64,000 nt of DNA from Nitzschia sp. DOCU1. Taxonomy: Eukaryota > Bacillariophyta > Bacillariophyceae > Bacillariales > Bacillariaceae. This document shows positions 20,816-33,195 of this stretch, piece by piece. Location of the stretch: contig OX595995.1 in NCBI GenBank assembly GCA_951394045.1, forward strand, positions 248,001-312,000, written 5' to 3'. A program made the translations under genes and the position numbers. Position 1 is the first letter of the stretch. Every line of letters starts with the position of its first letter. The notes under the pieces are model-generated. The model saw nothing but the letters and a program-made list of their open reading frames with translations, was not told where the DNA came from and made no database searches.

Positions 20816-21203
20816 ACGCCGTGGGGTCTCTCTCTACGATTATTTTGGTTGCTTCCATACCGTCCATAATCGGCATCTGCATATCCATGAATATGCAGTC
20901 ACAGGTCGACGTTGCGCAAATATCAACTGCCTTCTGGCCATTGTCCACAATCGTAATGTCGTCAATGCCCGCACGACTCAACACTCTGGACAATACCTTT
21001 TGATTCTCCAAATTGTCCTCGGCATACAAAACTTTGAGATCGCGCTTTGGAGGTGCCAGCTTCATTTTCGATGCTTGTCTGAGCTTTTCCTTTGGAGGGG
21101 TCGGAATGGGACTTTTCGAACGGGTGGCGCCTGGTTCCAAGGCGGACCGAGCTAACGGCGGTACAACGACGCTACCATCCGCCTTCTTCAAGGGCGCGAA
21201 CAA
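20709..21203 (-). pseudogene. Unit B receiver domain 1, complete
   Basis: All receiver hallmarks are present: LKVLYAEDN (acidic pair), FMDMQMPIMDGMEA (phospho-Asp), LFVSAHA (Ser/Thr position) and FFSKPF (conserved Lys). It is preceded by a Pro/Lys linker containing a GLFAPLKK repeat. The frame ends at TGA after SNQRH, while the natural continuation RTSDIEAVLDGL is read one base out of phase, starting at a TTTT run. Unit A shows the same break at the same place. Confidence 0.75.
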
Positions 21204-22564
21204 CCCGTCCCTGTTTTTGGACTGATATCCGCTGGTCTTGGTGCAGCAGGTTTGTCTTCCAGAATGTTCGTGCCGGAAAGCGAGGCAAAGAGACCTCTTG
21301 TCGAAGGGGGCTCGCGAGGACGAGTAGCCTGGGTTCGCGTACTTGTCGGCAACTCATCGCTGTCGCCTTGGACCGTACTCTTTTTTTCTACCAATGAATC
21401 TCCTTGATTTAGCAGGGCGGCGAACAATCCACCTGGGGCGGCGCCTGCTTTGCCTGGAGCGCCCGATCCGTCTTCCTTTTCAACCGCGAGGGATGAAAAT
21501 AATCCACCTTGGGCCGAAGTAACTTGCGTGGATGGTTCTGACTTCTCGTCCTTCAGCTCATCGTATTTGTGTTGGCCTGGATTTTTCGGTTGGACGCTGT
21601 CATTATAGCCTTTAATCGTCTCTTTGGAAGGAGCAGACACCGCGCCATATGGTTTCAGAAAGCAGAGGGGCGAACAGCCCTCTGTTAGAACCATCGCTTT
21701 TGTCTGCTTGTAGTTCGGAATGCAGCGATGAATTGGTGTTTTCCAAAACAGTTTCTAGTTCTGGAGAGTCGAACTCATCATTCCTTGGCACGTGGTCAAG
21801 ATCCTGGGTAACAATATTCTCGGCAATCGCTTCGAGCAAAGCGGTCGGAAAAAGCCGAGGAGTGACTCGGAATATCATGCCTTGGTTTCTTGAACAGCGT
21901 AGTTGGGCCCAAATGTCGTTCGTGCATCAAGTCGCTTCAAAGTCATACAGACTTTCGCGCGCCAAGAAAGCAAAGTGCGATTTTCCATCTAGCCTGTTCC
22001 GGCTGCGGACGAGCTCGTACGCCTCATCCATGGAGGAGCATCGAGAAACGTTCAACCCGAAGATTCTCACAATCTCGCCGTTGAACGGAGCAGGTTCAAC
22101 CTAGTCCTTCTTTTCCATGCCTTTTCCGTATTCCTTTACTTAAAAATCGAATGATTTTTCCGCTGGAACTTTCCATTTGGAGTCTACTTGACTGGTTGTC
22201 CTTCTTCCTGCTTCAGCGGTCCAGTCATCAGATCAACTGAAAGATCAATTACACTGTCATTCTTCGGGAACTTTCCGGCGTTACCCAAAAGGTTGAACAA
22301 AACTTGTTGAAGTCGCCGCGAGTCTGTTTCCAGCACGAGAGGCAGAGTTGCCGAAAAATGCGTCCGCAGTCGAATGTTTTTCTCTTGGACTTTCTGAGAA
22401 ATCGAACGAACAACGCTTGCAAGAGTATCCTGCAAGTTCGTCGGTTTGATATCCACCTCAAACTTCCAGATTCTAGGTTAACGGGGCGGCGAAATGGCAG
22501 AAATGAGCGTGGTACGAATGTGGGGCAAACGTGTTGAAATGTGATCAGGGACGGCACAACTTAC

Positions 22565-22793
22565 CCAGTTTCGCGTAATCGAGAACGTCATCGACGACAG
22601 CCTTCAGCAAGTCCCCGCTTGTGTTGATCATACGAATTGAGTCCGCATGCATCGGGTCCATATCATCGGCGTCATCTAGAAGAAGCGATGACATACCGAC
22701 GATACAATTTAAAGGGGTTCGGATCTCGTGGCTCATGCAAGCAAAATGCTCGAGCTGACGCGCAGCCTGCATTGCAAGTTGAGAGTTGGCTCG
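22565..22793 (-). pseudogene. Unit B HisKA domain with phospho-acceptor His
   Basis: FACMSHEIRTPLNCIVGMSS is a textbook HisKA H-box; the His codon lies at 22728-22730. It is preceded by RANSQLAMQAARQLE, the usual dimerisation helix. A TAG immediately upstream (about 22795) is in frame with more sequence, so it is either a nonsense mutation or the edge of an unrecognised intron, since TTCTAG could also serve as an acceptor. A strong donor (CTGG|GTAAGT, 22564) ends the exon at LDYAKL, and the next exon resumes with ESG in the same family pattern. Confidence 0.75.
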
Positions 22794-22874
22794 CTAGAAG
22801 ATGCTGGAGGAATCCAAGCCCACAGGGATGATGCCGTCGTCAACCTTGGCTCCTAGAACGGTAACCGCATCATC

Positions 22875-23174
22875 TTATGGACAAAGATCGTCATCAGTCT
22901 TTCCCATAACATTGGGGCAGGTCCAGCTTTTGACTGCAGCGGGATCAGAGTCAGTGAGATTGATCGACGGGTCGATACTCATATCCTCTAGAGTGTTCCA
23001 ATGACCCCCCTGGGGCCATAGCGCCTTGAAACGCCCAAATGCAATGACATGCTCCAATCGATTCGGAAACGCCGAGCGAGAAATCGCCACATCTGCTACC
23101 ACTCCGGCCCCACAGTACAAATTCGCGATCGGCAACATGGAGGGCCGGAACAAGCAAAGATTTATCTTTTTCAT
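22875..23174 (-). pseudogene. Unit B N-terminal segment, unknown
   Basis: Begins MKKINLCLF and runs about 99 codons to a TAA; the same frame continues as DDAVTVLGAKVDDGIIPVGL up to the TAG before HisKA. Cysteines are frequent, and the position is that of a sensor or extracytoplasmic region. No known sensory domain (PAS, CHASE, GAF) is recognised. Start uncertain. Confidence 0.35.
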
Positions 23175-25486
23175 GTTAGTAGTACAACAATGTTAGCAGC
23201 GCTGCGGTAGTGCTACGATAGAGAGACATTCACTTAATTCCCGACGACGGCCATGGTCGTCGTTGTCGACGGCAGGCTCATACAGGCTCATAACCAATGG
23301 ATAGGACGGGCGCACGATGACCATCCGTTGGACGGCCGGCTAAATGCCAATTTTCTGAATACATACGAGCATTGACCTGACGTTTTATGACGCGAGCGCG
23401 CGGGCAGGTCGCGAGACGGAAATACATAGAAGAATCGCACGTGCTTTTATGTCTTATGACCGGCCGCCGCGGAAGACACATGCGCCAGGCGGTCTGGTCG
23501 CACCCATGCCCCCAGTACGAAAGCGGTTGTTGCGAAATCGCTTGTTGTAAAATCTTGTGTCACCAAATTGCGAGTAGTGAAATCTCGGGAAATCGCATTG
23601 CATCCCCTCGGCTGCCTCCAAGAGGGCATATGCATTTACTTAAAGGGAAATTGATCTTGAGTGATTTTGATTACCTCGACTGCTTACACATAAATTTATA
23701 GTGAAATCACGGCGGGCGACAATCTTCCCTCTATTACAATCTAACTTTGCTTACCCTTTCTGGCAAGGTCGCTCTTTACAATATTGTACTTTATATTGAC
23801 ATTGACTCTAGTTTAAATTTTCATGGTCTTCTTTTGATCACAGAGTGAGTTAGCGTCATCTAAAAAACGAACTCACGATAGACCGCGTGGCCGACCGTTT
23901 TTCCCATGGGTCGATGAGGGCATTGAAAAAGGGCTACTAAGTTTCTAACTACCTATCGTAATTTGACAAAAACTTTACAAACGTCTTCAAATCAACCATA
24001 GCTTGCTGTTTACAGCTTGGGTGTGATTGTAGCATCCAGCTAGACAGCGATCGGCCCCCTTCTCTAGCTTGCTATCTTTCTGATGTAGTCCGTCTAGTCG
24101 ACGAGCGATTGACGTAAGGCATATCAATCGTGTTTAACAAACAGCGTCAAATGTTTTCTAGCTTATGCCCTTGCCTCAGAAACCATATTCTGTGGATTTG
24201 GCGAACTGGCGGATTTGAATGTGGATTACTTTCAGCCACCGTGGGGCTTCATCGTGGGAAAAATCACGAAACTGCTTCATCGTGGGAAAAATCACGAAAC
24301 TGCTCGCAAACCACAGCAGAAACGGCTCGGATCTCAGCATTCCTCCCAACAAATGCATCACTTTTTCACTCAATCGACCTCACTTTTTTGCGAAGGGAGC
24401 AATCCGCATCGTACGATGATCGGCTTTCTTCATCAACTTTCTTTTCACTCTGCTATGAACAGACCTCTACTGCGGCGATCACTATCATTTTGATGGTGCG
24501 GCTCAGCTGTAGCGAGATAACAGCCTGAAGGAGGAGAAATCCACGGTGAAGGTCCGGTTTGTGCCGGACCGCCCTGGAACACTCGTCCTGAAGGAAGCCA
24601 ATATTGGGGGTGTACGTGGACTCAGTCTCTGGAGAGCCCTCCAGATTCGGTTGAACCATGACGCTAGCTCCCTGAGGCAAACGGAGCCGAAGCAGACCCT
24701 GGAAGAAAGTTGTTTGATGAAATGTTTGATTGTTGTGTTGGTGTTGGCGGAGGAATGATTCATGTGGTGGCGCCCTTCGGAACGGTACGTGCACTCCAAA
24801 CTTGCCTTTTTGCGACTTGACGGTGCCGTTTGATCATATTTCTTTCCCGCAGTGCTACTCACCTTGTTCTTTCCTCCTTTTGCAGGCGTCTGGCGTTGTT
24901 CTACAATACCAACATTTTCCACAGCAACGATCCTGATCCGTGATCTCGACCCCGATTCCGATTCTCCCCGCACACAAACAGCCTGATCAACGCAACCGGT
25001 TTGTGGTTCCGGTTTTAAAACGTCCTCCACTCGCGTACGTGTCTCGTCGCGGAGAGTTTAAGTGTAACCTGTGCTGGTGCGTGGAGAATTGGAATCGGCT
25101 ACGCCGTCGAGTGAAGTGGATTGTTGTCTCTACCGGGCGGAGCAGCTGTGGCCCACCCCCTCCGAAATCGAACTGCTTTGACGTAGCGGTGGGGCTCAGT
25201 AACTTTTTGTGTGAGAACACAAAAACGAAGCCAAAAGTTCGATGAATAGATAGATGATAAATCTACCGGTAGAGGAGTAGCTAGCTAGGTTGCATCGTTT
25301 CTCGCACGATACATAACATATTATTGCTCCGAACAAAATACGTTCTAGTCCTACTATTATTTCAAATCGGTTCTTGGCGACGCTTCCGTTTTGCGTATCA
25401 TATTTTTCTTCGCAAACAGTGGTCCCGCACTCTTGTGCTTGAATTGGTGATGATCACTCTCGTCGTCTTCAGCAGGCATTATCAAA
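23175..25486. other. Intergenic; 28-bp tandem duplication at 24248-24303
   Basis: About 2.3 kb without a supported gene. A 28-bp unit (TTCATCGTGGGAAAAATCACG...) is present twice in tandem at 24248-24303. 23520-23605 has irregular short repeats around GAAATC. Open frames here give low-complexity or shadow translations. Confidence 0.5.
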
Positions 25487-28400
25487 TTAATGGTCGTTTG
25501 TGCCTAATTTGAGTTTCTCCGCTTCGGCAGCATGCATGTTGAAGACTTGTTCCAAAGAGGTCTGACTGACTCCATAGTCATCCAAAAGGAGACGTTCCTT
25601 GTTCGCTTCCAAACTGGCAAAGATACTCGAAATCTTCACACCCTCCGAGTTGACTTCGTATCGGACCTTGGTATCCTGGCGCTCCCGGAAAATATTGGAG
25701 GCATACGAAGTTACGATGTACTCCGCAATCTTTCGGATCCTCAACTCTACGGTCGCAAAGGCGGCGAGTTCGGCAAGGGTTACTCCCGTCGGTGAAGTCG
25801 CACTCTTGTGAATATTGTAACCAATGGGATTCTGGTCGTTGATGACAGAAGATAGGTAGGTATCACCCGTCAATTCCTGCAGGGTCGCAACCGTCTGATC
25901 CAGATTGAAGAAAATGTCTTCCGTCTCTGGCACGACGCCCCCTTCTTCTGCTGTTTGCGCCCCGGAGCTATTCAAACGCCCTTGACCGAGCTTCGAAACT
26001 ACCTCGACATAGTCAGGATCCGACCGTTCCACGAGCTTGCACTTCATCTCTATCTGGTATCCTTTGCCGAATTTGTTCTTGAGATGCTGTGCCGATCCCA
26101 GAGCCCGGAGCCGCCCATTGGCCATGATGCCGATTCGAGGACACAAGGCCTCGCATTCTTCCATGCTGTGCGTCGTCAAAATGATGCTGGTGCGTTCTTC
26201 AGGAGCGACGTTGCTCCCGGCAACCATGTTGCTTACCATTTCCCAAATCTCGCGTCGAGCCACGGGGTCCACTCCGGTCGAGCACTCATCCAAAAAGACG
26301 ATTTGAGGATCACCAATGGTAGCACATGCAAGACTCAAACGACGCTTCATTCCTCCACTGTAGTTTGCGGCCAAGCGATCGCTGTCGGATTCCGAAAGAC
26401 CTACTTGGGCAAGCTTGGCAGAAGTCGCCTCCTTGACGAATTCCCTGGGAATCCCCTTGATCGTAGCGTAAAGCTCGACATGCTCTCTCCCGGTCATGTT
26501 GGCAAAGTGCGCATCGAACTGAGGACAGTATCCGACCCGACGACGGGTCTTTTCAGGCTCCCTTGATACGCTGTAGCCCGCCAGGGTCGCGTCGCCAGAA
26601 GTGGCGGGAAACTCGGCGGTCAGCATCTGCATAGTCGTCGTCTTTCCACTGCAAACACGAACGCAAGATTGTAAAGGGTGAGAGACAGAGACTCATGGTG
26701 CCTCGAGCCAAAAACCGAGACTTCAAAACTTACGCGCCGTTCACGCCCAGTAAGCCAAAAACTTGGCCAGGCGGGATACCCAGAGATAAATTATTGACTG
26801 CCTTCTTTCCGTTGTCGTACGTCTTCGACAATTTGTCGCACACAATAATGTCGTTATTGGCGCCGCCGCTGCCAACACGCTCCTCCTCCGCCAATACGTC
26901 GCTGTCCTCAGCTAGTTCCGTCGTGATGTCACGATCCGACGATTTCGGCCACGAGCACGTCAGGCACCAAGTGAACTTCTTCCAGGCCGAAACAATACTT
27001 GGATTAGTGCTCCAGATATCGATCTGGATAGCAAGAATGACGTAAACCACCGACTCCCACCCCAAAAAGACCACGTCGTACAGCAACACTTCCTTGCTCC
27101 AAACGGTCGTCAAGCCGGGGTACAAGAACTTCACAAAGTCGATGTTGAGAGCAAAGTAGAGAGCGTGTCCGAGGCAGAAGCAAGGATGGAAGCGCAGAAT
27201 CCAAGACAGGATGTTGGCAATATCCACCAGATTTTGCTTGGGTTCGTATGGGTCTCCCCCGATCAAGGTGAGAATAATGACTGTGACCGGCCCGCCCATT
27301 CCGATCAAAAATCCAGAGATAATCGAGATGACGTTACAGAGGGCCGGCGATTTGAAGAGATAGGTCAGGCAGTACGTGTATCCAGCGGCAGCGGGCCCGT
27401 AAAGAACCATGGCAGAAATCACCCCGCCAAGGACTCCAAACTCGGTCGTCGTGAAAGCATCAACCTTGAAGATGAAAAACATCGCCACGACGATCCACAG
27501 AGGAAACTGGTAGTTGACAATGTCCCATAGGTACGTCGAAACCCAATATCCCGAAGGCTTGACTCCCGTCACAGTCTGCAAGTGCTTGGCCTTGGATTCG
27601 CGTTCCGCCACGATGAATGTTCCAAAGCTTCCGGCAATAAATGGGAAACTCAAAACTAGCAAAAACCATGCCGTGAAGGCATCTTCCGTCTTTGCGATGG
27701 ATTTCTCAAAGTCGGTAAGCGGCAACGGGTGGATAGTGGTTTGGATTGTGAAGTCGTCCGTACCCAAAGCAGCTCGTGCGATACCCTCTGTAGCCAAGGA
27801 CATGTAGGTCGGTGTGACGTGCAATGCCGTAAAGTTGTATTGAATGAGATAGCCCAACCCAGTATAAGCTGGGCAGTCACTCGCATTGTTCAACAAAGTC
27901 TGGCCAAACGATTCTGCGAGCTCGCCAACGCTAGTACAATTTGCGAGCACGATTTCGTCGAACGAGCTACCATCCCCAAGGATGCTTGTAGAATCGTGGG
28001 TGTAAAAGACGGCTGCAAATTGAGAGGCCTGGTACGAGTTGATATTGTCAAATAGAATTTGAGAGGTCTGTGCAAGGCAAACAAGAAGGTTAAGACAAAC
28101 GATGGAGTATTTCTTGCAGGACCACACACGTTTCTTACCTCCTCCACGGCAGTGACATCTACTTTGATGGTCTCGATGCCGGCATCCCCTGAGACTGTGT
28201 CCATGAACTGGTCCAATTCAGAAAGCGTACAAGTTGCCGTCGTTTTAAAAAGATCATCAAGATCGTCAAAACTCAATCCTCCGTCCAACAAGGTAGTTAA
28301 GTCGATGGAGGGATTCACTGACGCTTGAACACCGCAAAGGAGGTAATTGTCATCGTACTCTGGATGGAGAAAGGGAAAGTTACCAAAGTCATACGCGCAA

Positions 28401-31400
28401 CGACCGGGCTGACACTGAAAGACTTGATCGACCCTGTTGACCGTAATAGGATTGCGTGGAGAGGTATTGACACCCTGGTTATAATCGGCCACGTCTAGAA
28501 CAAGCGGATCCAGCGTTCTGTCGTCGGGTGCAAAGGCAAAGATCAAGAGACCAAACAGAACAAACAAGCCAGGAAGAATCGTCGTACAGCACCAAGCCTT
28601 TTTGTCACGACGAAAGTTGGCAGCACGCTTGGCCCACAACGCACGAACGTGGGTGAAAAAGAGATTGTCTTGGTCTAGGTTCATGCGAGATCGGGCACTC
28701 TTTTCTGTTGCATCGTCGCCCTCGCCCAAGAAAGTGCCATCCGCACCGCCTCGCGACGACTTTAGATGCGACTTGGACTCGCCCACTTCGTCCCCACGAG
28801 CCACCAAAAGGAACTATAAAAGCCAGAATAGATGAATCAAGTGAGAGTCCAATCTTTGACCGCCCGTCGTCACGCCCAACCGCACAGCCCGTACATACCA
28901 CTTCTTCCAACGTCGTGATGCCCACACCGTACGATGAGATCAAGCCCTTTTGCACGTTTTCATCCAAACCTTCAAACATGGGCGCAAAGCTAGCCGATTC
29001 TCCAACGGGCAGTTGGAAACTCAGCTCGCTTCCCACATTGTTGAGCAGTGCAGCATCCTGAACATTACCCTTGACAATATCCTGGAGCTTCGAGTCTAGT
29101 TGTTCCTTTTCCTCTTCGCTCGCCTTGCCCACAAAGTCATGGTCTTTTTCAATCGTTAGTTGATAACCCACTCCGTAGTGTTTCTTCAAAAACAGGGGTG
29201 AACCAACGCATCGGAGCTGACCTTCCGACATGATGGCAATGCGGTCTCCCAAGACATCAGCCTCGTCCATAAAGTGGGTCGTCAAGAGGATGCAACGATT
29301 CTGACGCATTTGTCGAATCACATTCCAAGTAAAGCGACGCGAGAACGGGTCCATTCCCGAGGTTGGCTCATCCAATAGTACCACCTTGGAACCTCCGCAA
29401 AAGGCAATTGCTACACTCAACTTTCTCTTCATACCCCCACTGAGGTTCTTGGAGAACGAATTTCGTTTTTCGTATAAAGCCACGTCTTTGATGATTTGGT
29501 CAATGTGCTCTTCGGCTTCTTGATGGGACATTTGTTGATACAGTCCCTTGAGACGAGAAAAGAATTGAATATGTTCGCGGACCGTCATGTTGGGAAAGAG
29601 ACAGTCGTGCTGCAAGCAAATGCCCAAGTCCCCTCGCACGGCTGACAATTGCGAATGCAAGTCCTTGCCCAAAATCCTGGCGGAGCCCGACGTGGGAGCC
29701 AAGGCGCCCGTCAACATGGAAATGGTAGTCGTCTTGCCACTAGAGCAAAAATGTATGGTGTGAGAATGGACCGAGTCAACGAAAAACACACTGCCACCAA
29801 CGAGAATAGTACTCACGCTCCATTGTGTCCCAACAAGGCCGTCACTTGCCCATTGAACATGGTCATACTCAAGTTCTCGACGGCCGTCTTTTCTCCTCCG
29901 AATGACGATATTGGAATCCTTTTGCGACGTTAAAGCATTCGATACGCCTTCAATCGGAATGATTCCATCATTGACTTGTTCATCGGTCTGGTCCATTCCC
30001 GATGCGGCATCTGCCGGTGGCGCCACATCACTCGTGCCACACTTCCAATAATTGGCCGTAAAAGGAAAGTACCAGCTGAGAGCTTGTCCAAAGTCAGGTT
30101 GAATGACGCGATTCAAATACCAAGTCACGACACCCCACAAGATAATGTCCACTACCAAGGCTTGCAGGGCATCAAAAAAGGTAAATCCCGAAGGACTATC
30201 TGTTTCCGACAAGGTATCTTTGGTAACACCCGTTCCTTGATCTTCGAGACGTCCAATTTCCAAGAGTCCATACGAAAAGGCCGTGACGGGATGCAAACTC
30301 AAGATACCGATAGTGCTAGCGTTGCCATCTTGATAATCCACGGCAAGCGTCAAAAAGACGCCCATGAATACGAGCAAGAGTCCAATCAAGACCGTCTTTA
30401 TAAACGAAAATGTAGGTTGAGTAAACATGTCGTCGTCTCTGGGTGGAAACGAGTGCAAACTTACCCTTGTTGTTTTTGCCGAAAAGGACGAAATCAACAT
30501 GCTAAAGACAACCAATGCCACAAAGGAAAAGACCCAAAAGATCCACAAGATCAATGCCGACGAGTTTTCGTAGAGCAAATTAGAAACGACCGAACAGAGC
30601 GTGGCGACCACTAGATACACCACCAAAAAGGAAGCAAACCACGACTGTCCAATATCGGATTCCGTGACCGACATCATTTTGAGCAACTCTTTTTGACGGA
30701 GTTCCTTTTCGCGGCAAATGTAGGAAATCATTTGCGATACCGGAAAGAGTAGGCCCAGAGTCATCAAGAGTGGCACAAAAACTATTATAGCAAGAGAAGA
30801 GTGAGTGAGTATTGAGTCCATAATCGTACGGCAGCTGGCCATGTACTACTTGCCTGCGATTTGTTGAAAGAATCCTCCCTCTTCATATTGACGCGTCGGA
30901 AAGGATACCAAACGAATTCCATTGTCTGCCACTTGTACTTCGGCACCGACATTTTTCAAAATGAAATCTCCCACCAACTTTTGCATTGTGACGACACCAT
31001 TATACAAGTACTGTCCCGTACACGAGGATTGCCGGGGTCCGGTAAAGGGAGCTCCGTCATAGATAGGACAGCTTTGATCGTTGGGAGCATAGTTATCAAA
31101 GAGCACAGCCGTATCGGGGGTCGTCAAGGCTCCAGGACGAGCATTTTCACTGGGAGTATTGTATCCAGTTGCATTTTGCCTCAATTTGTACGAGTAATTG
31201 TTGGCATCACCAGTTTCCCATACAATGCCCATGGTCATTTTGGGCATGTTAATCCCATATTCCGGCGCCGATACATAATTTTCCATGTCTGTTTCCGAGG
31301 CAAAGAGTTGCACAAAGTCAAAATCAAAGGGCATGCTTTCGTTGTTCTTCAAGATGGGATACTCCTCATAGATCCAATCCACAAAGGCTCGAGCTCGATC

Positions 31401-31859
31401 TTCCGCGCCCTCATAGAAAGTAACCCCCAAGAAACTGTATTGACAAAAGTCTTGAGCATCTTGCCCTTCTTCGGTACACTTCAAACTATCACATCGCACA
31501 AAGGGATTTTGCCAATCAAAGCTTTGCAGAGGCATGCCCGTAATATCCCAGTCGGAAAAGTAGGCAGGATCAAAGCTGTCCAAAGTATCCAATTGCAGAG
31601 CTTGTGTACAAATCTTTTTCGCCTGAAAGGTCGTCACAAAATCACGGAAACTGAGTGGTCGATAAACATCAAAGGCGGCCGGAAAGGTCGGTTCAATCGT
31701 TTCCGTTTGAGCGTCATCCCCCAAGCTGTTCTTGATGGCAATCAAAATGCCCACAAAGGCAATCGGCAGTGCCATTTCGAGCAGCGTCGACAACCAGTGG
31801 CGAGTCCTCATGAGGAAGTTACGCCTCATCAAGGCGAACCAAGCACGGCTTCCAATCAT
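25487..31859 (-). CDS. ABCA-type full transporter, seven exons in the preferred model
   Basis: Proposed exons (minus): 31859-30854, 30781-30465, 30395-29817, 29739-28899, 28813-28139, 28067-26734 and 26648-25487. They total 5914 bases, two short of 1972 codons because of two 1-nt breaks near 29900-29945. Layout is ABCA-like: TM1 near residue 30, a large exoplasmic loop with many Cys, a TM cluster, NBD1 (Walker A GHNGAGKTTT, signature LSGGMKRK, Walker B VVLLDEPTSG), a second TM half with its own loop, and NBD2 (GVNGAGKTTT, YSGGMKRRLS, VFLDECSTGVDP). It should move lipids or other amphipathic substrates across a membrane; the substrate is not inferable. Introns are GT-AG except one GC-AG. Both NBDs have an intron splitting the Walker A Ala codon. 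Apart from the two 1-nt breaks the gene looks intact. Confidence 0.9.
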
Positions 31860-33195
31860 CTTGCTTTTGTGTTTGTCTTATTTGTGAGAACAATCCTTTC
31901 AAAGCAACAACCACAAAGAGTCAAGTCGTGCGAATTTCGGATATCCAGCACAACAAAGTCTATGAAGGATGACGATCGAAGATCATTTTCTGTGATGTTG
32001 CCTCGAGTCGGGTCGGGAATGGCGCTTTCGGAAGATCTTGGAACACCACGAATTGATTTGTTACATTTAGCTACTGAATTTTATGTACAATGGACAGAGA
32101 TGCAAACATTCATGACGCCAGAGGTAGAGGCTTAAGTAAAGCAGCTGGCACTTTCTGATTGATGGGGAAACGTCATCAACGGCATGCGTCACTCATTTTT
32201 TCGTCCCGACGCTTGTCACGCCAATGACCGTCCCAAATGGCTAAACTACAACCGTCTAATTCATCCCATGACATCGTTTGTTGTCATGGTCATGATCAAC
32301 AACAACAATGACAAACTAAACCGTCTCGTGCCACCAGCAACAAGTGCAAGAGGAGGAGAAGAAGCCAGAATTTGGCGGCCGGCTGCATCCTTGGTGGTGG
32401 AGCGACCTCGGAAGTATATAGAGATGTCACTGGATGCGCTGCATGTTTGTGCAAAGCAACGAATAGGCGTCGTTACGTGGGGCGATCAGGTCGTTGTGGC
32501 TAGTGGTCAATGCAACAACACGGAAGCTTCCTATCATTGAAGAAACACTCAGGGGCAGCCGCAAGCAGCACGACAACTCGTCGTCTTCGCCGACTAGTAT
32601 TGAGAATGCGAGTGCAGATTTTCAATCTAGCAAGAAAAAGAACCCAGCAATGTTTCACGCTTGTCGCCAGTCGACCACTATTTCTTGTTGTTACGGCAAC
32701 AGAAGAAGTATGGAAGCCGTCGTCGAATAGGTGCACATGAAATCTCATTGGGCGTGTGGCAATTTCATCATTCAAACCCCGTGCTGGATGACGTCCATAG
32801 CGGTGCTTTTGCTGAGTGCAACATCATTCTAGTTCTCTTTGACTTGGATGTAGACGCCTAAATGTGGGGGAGACCACCAAGAATAAACAATGCAGCACCA
32901 CTGACGCCCAACAGGAAAGAAACAACGAAGGGCAGCCGCCTACATGGGACCAAGTCGTGTTTGATCCGAATGAAACCCATGTCGAAGAGGAAGCTAGCCG
33001 AAGGGGTGTCACAAGAAGATTTGAAGCCAATACCTCCACCACTGCACCTGTTCCTTCAACTTATAGCCGACTGCTTCTGAATTGCGGCCTGCCATGAAGA
33101 CTGCCATTAACAATATCTCGACAAGGGTGGGACGTTATCTCAAGCAGATTTGTCTATTCATTATTTTCAAAGATATGGGGGAGTCAAAATCGGCT
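31860..33195. other. Intergenic, ABCA upstream region and nothing else recognised
   Basis: The first few hundred bases are the likely ABCA promoter and leader. Further on there are only short unsupported frames. Confidence 0.4.

Larger units (their letters stand above)
17672..23174 (-). pseudogene. Tandem unit B: decayed hybrid histidine kinase with two receivers and helical repeats
   Basis: On the minus strand, in order: an unidentified N-terminal segment (23174-22878), HisKA (about 22790-22565), a 92-bp intron (22473-22564), the HATPase N-box (22472-22184), GLFAxL linker, receiver 1 (21203-20709), receiver 2 (20815-19853), acidic sequence and helical repeats (19614-17672). Compared with unit A about 220-260 bp is missing near 22105, removing the G1, F and G2 boxes. 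Two in-frame stops (TAA about 22875, TAG about 22795) interrupt the 5' part. There is no protein-kinase segment. It keeps the phospho-acceptor His and both receivers but cannot bind ATP as written. Confidence 0.75.

Noticed and set aside
23447..23635. Minus frame with RDFTTRNLVTQDFTT, resembling short protein repeats
   Set aside because: The pattern follows from irregular GAAATC DNA repeats; too short and without context for a pentapeptide-type protein.
30861..32135. 424-codon plus-strand ORF
   Set aside because: Antisense to the first exon of the ABCA gene, whose minus-strand protein has clear family features; the plus frame has none.
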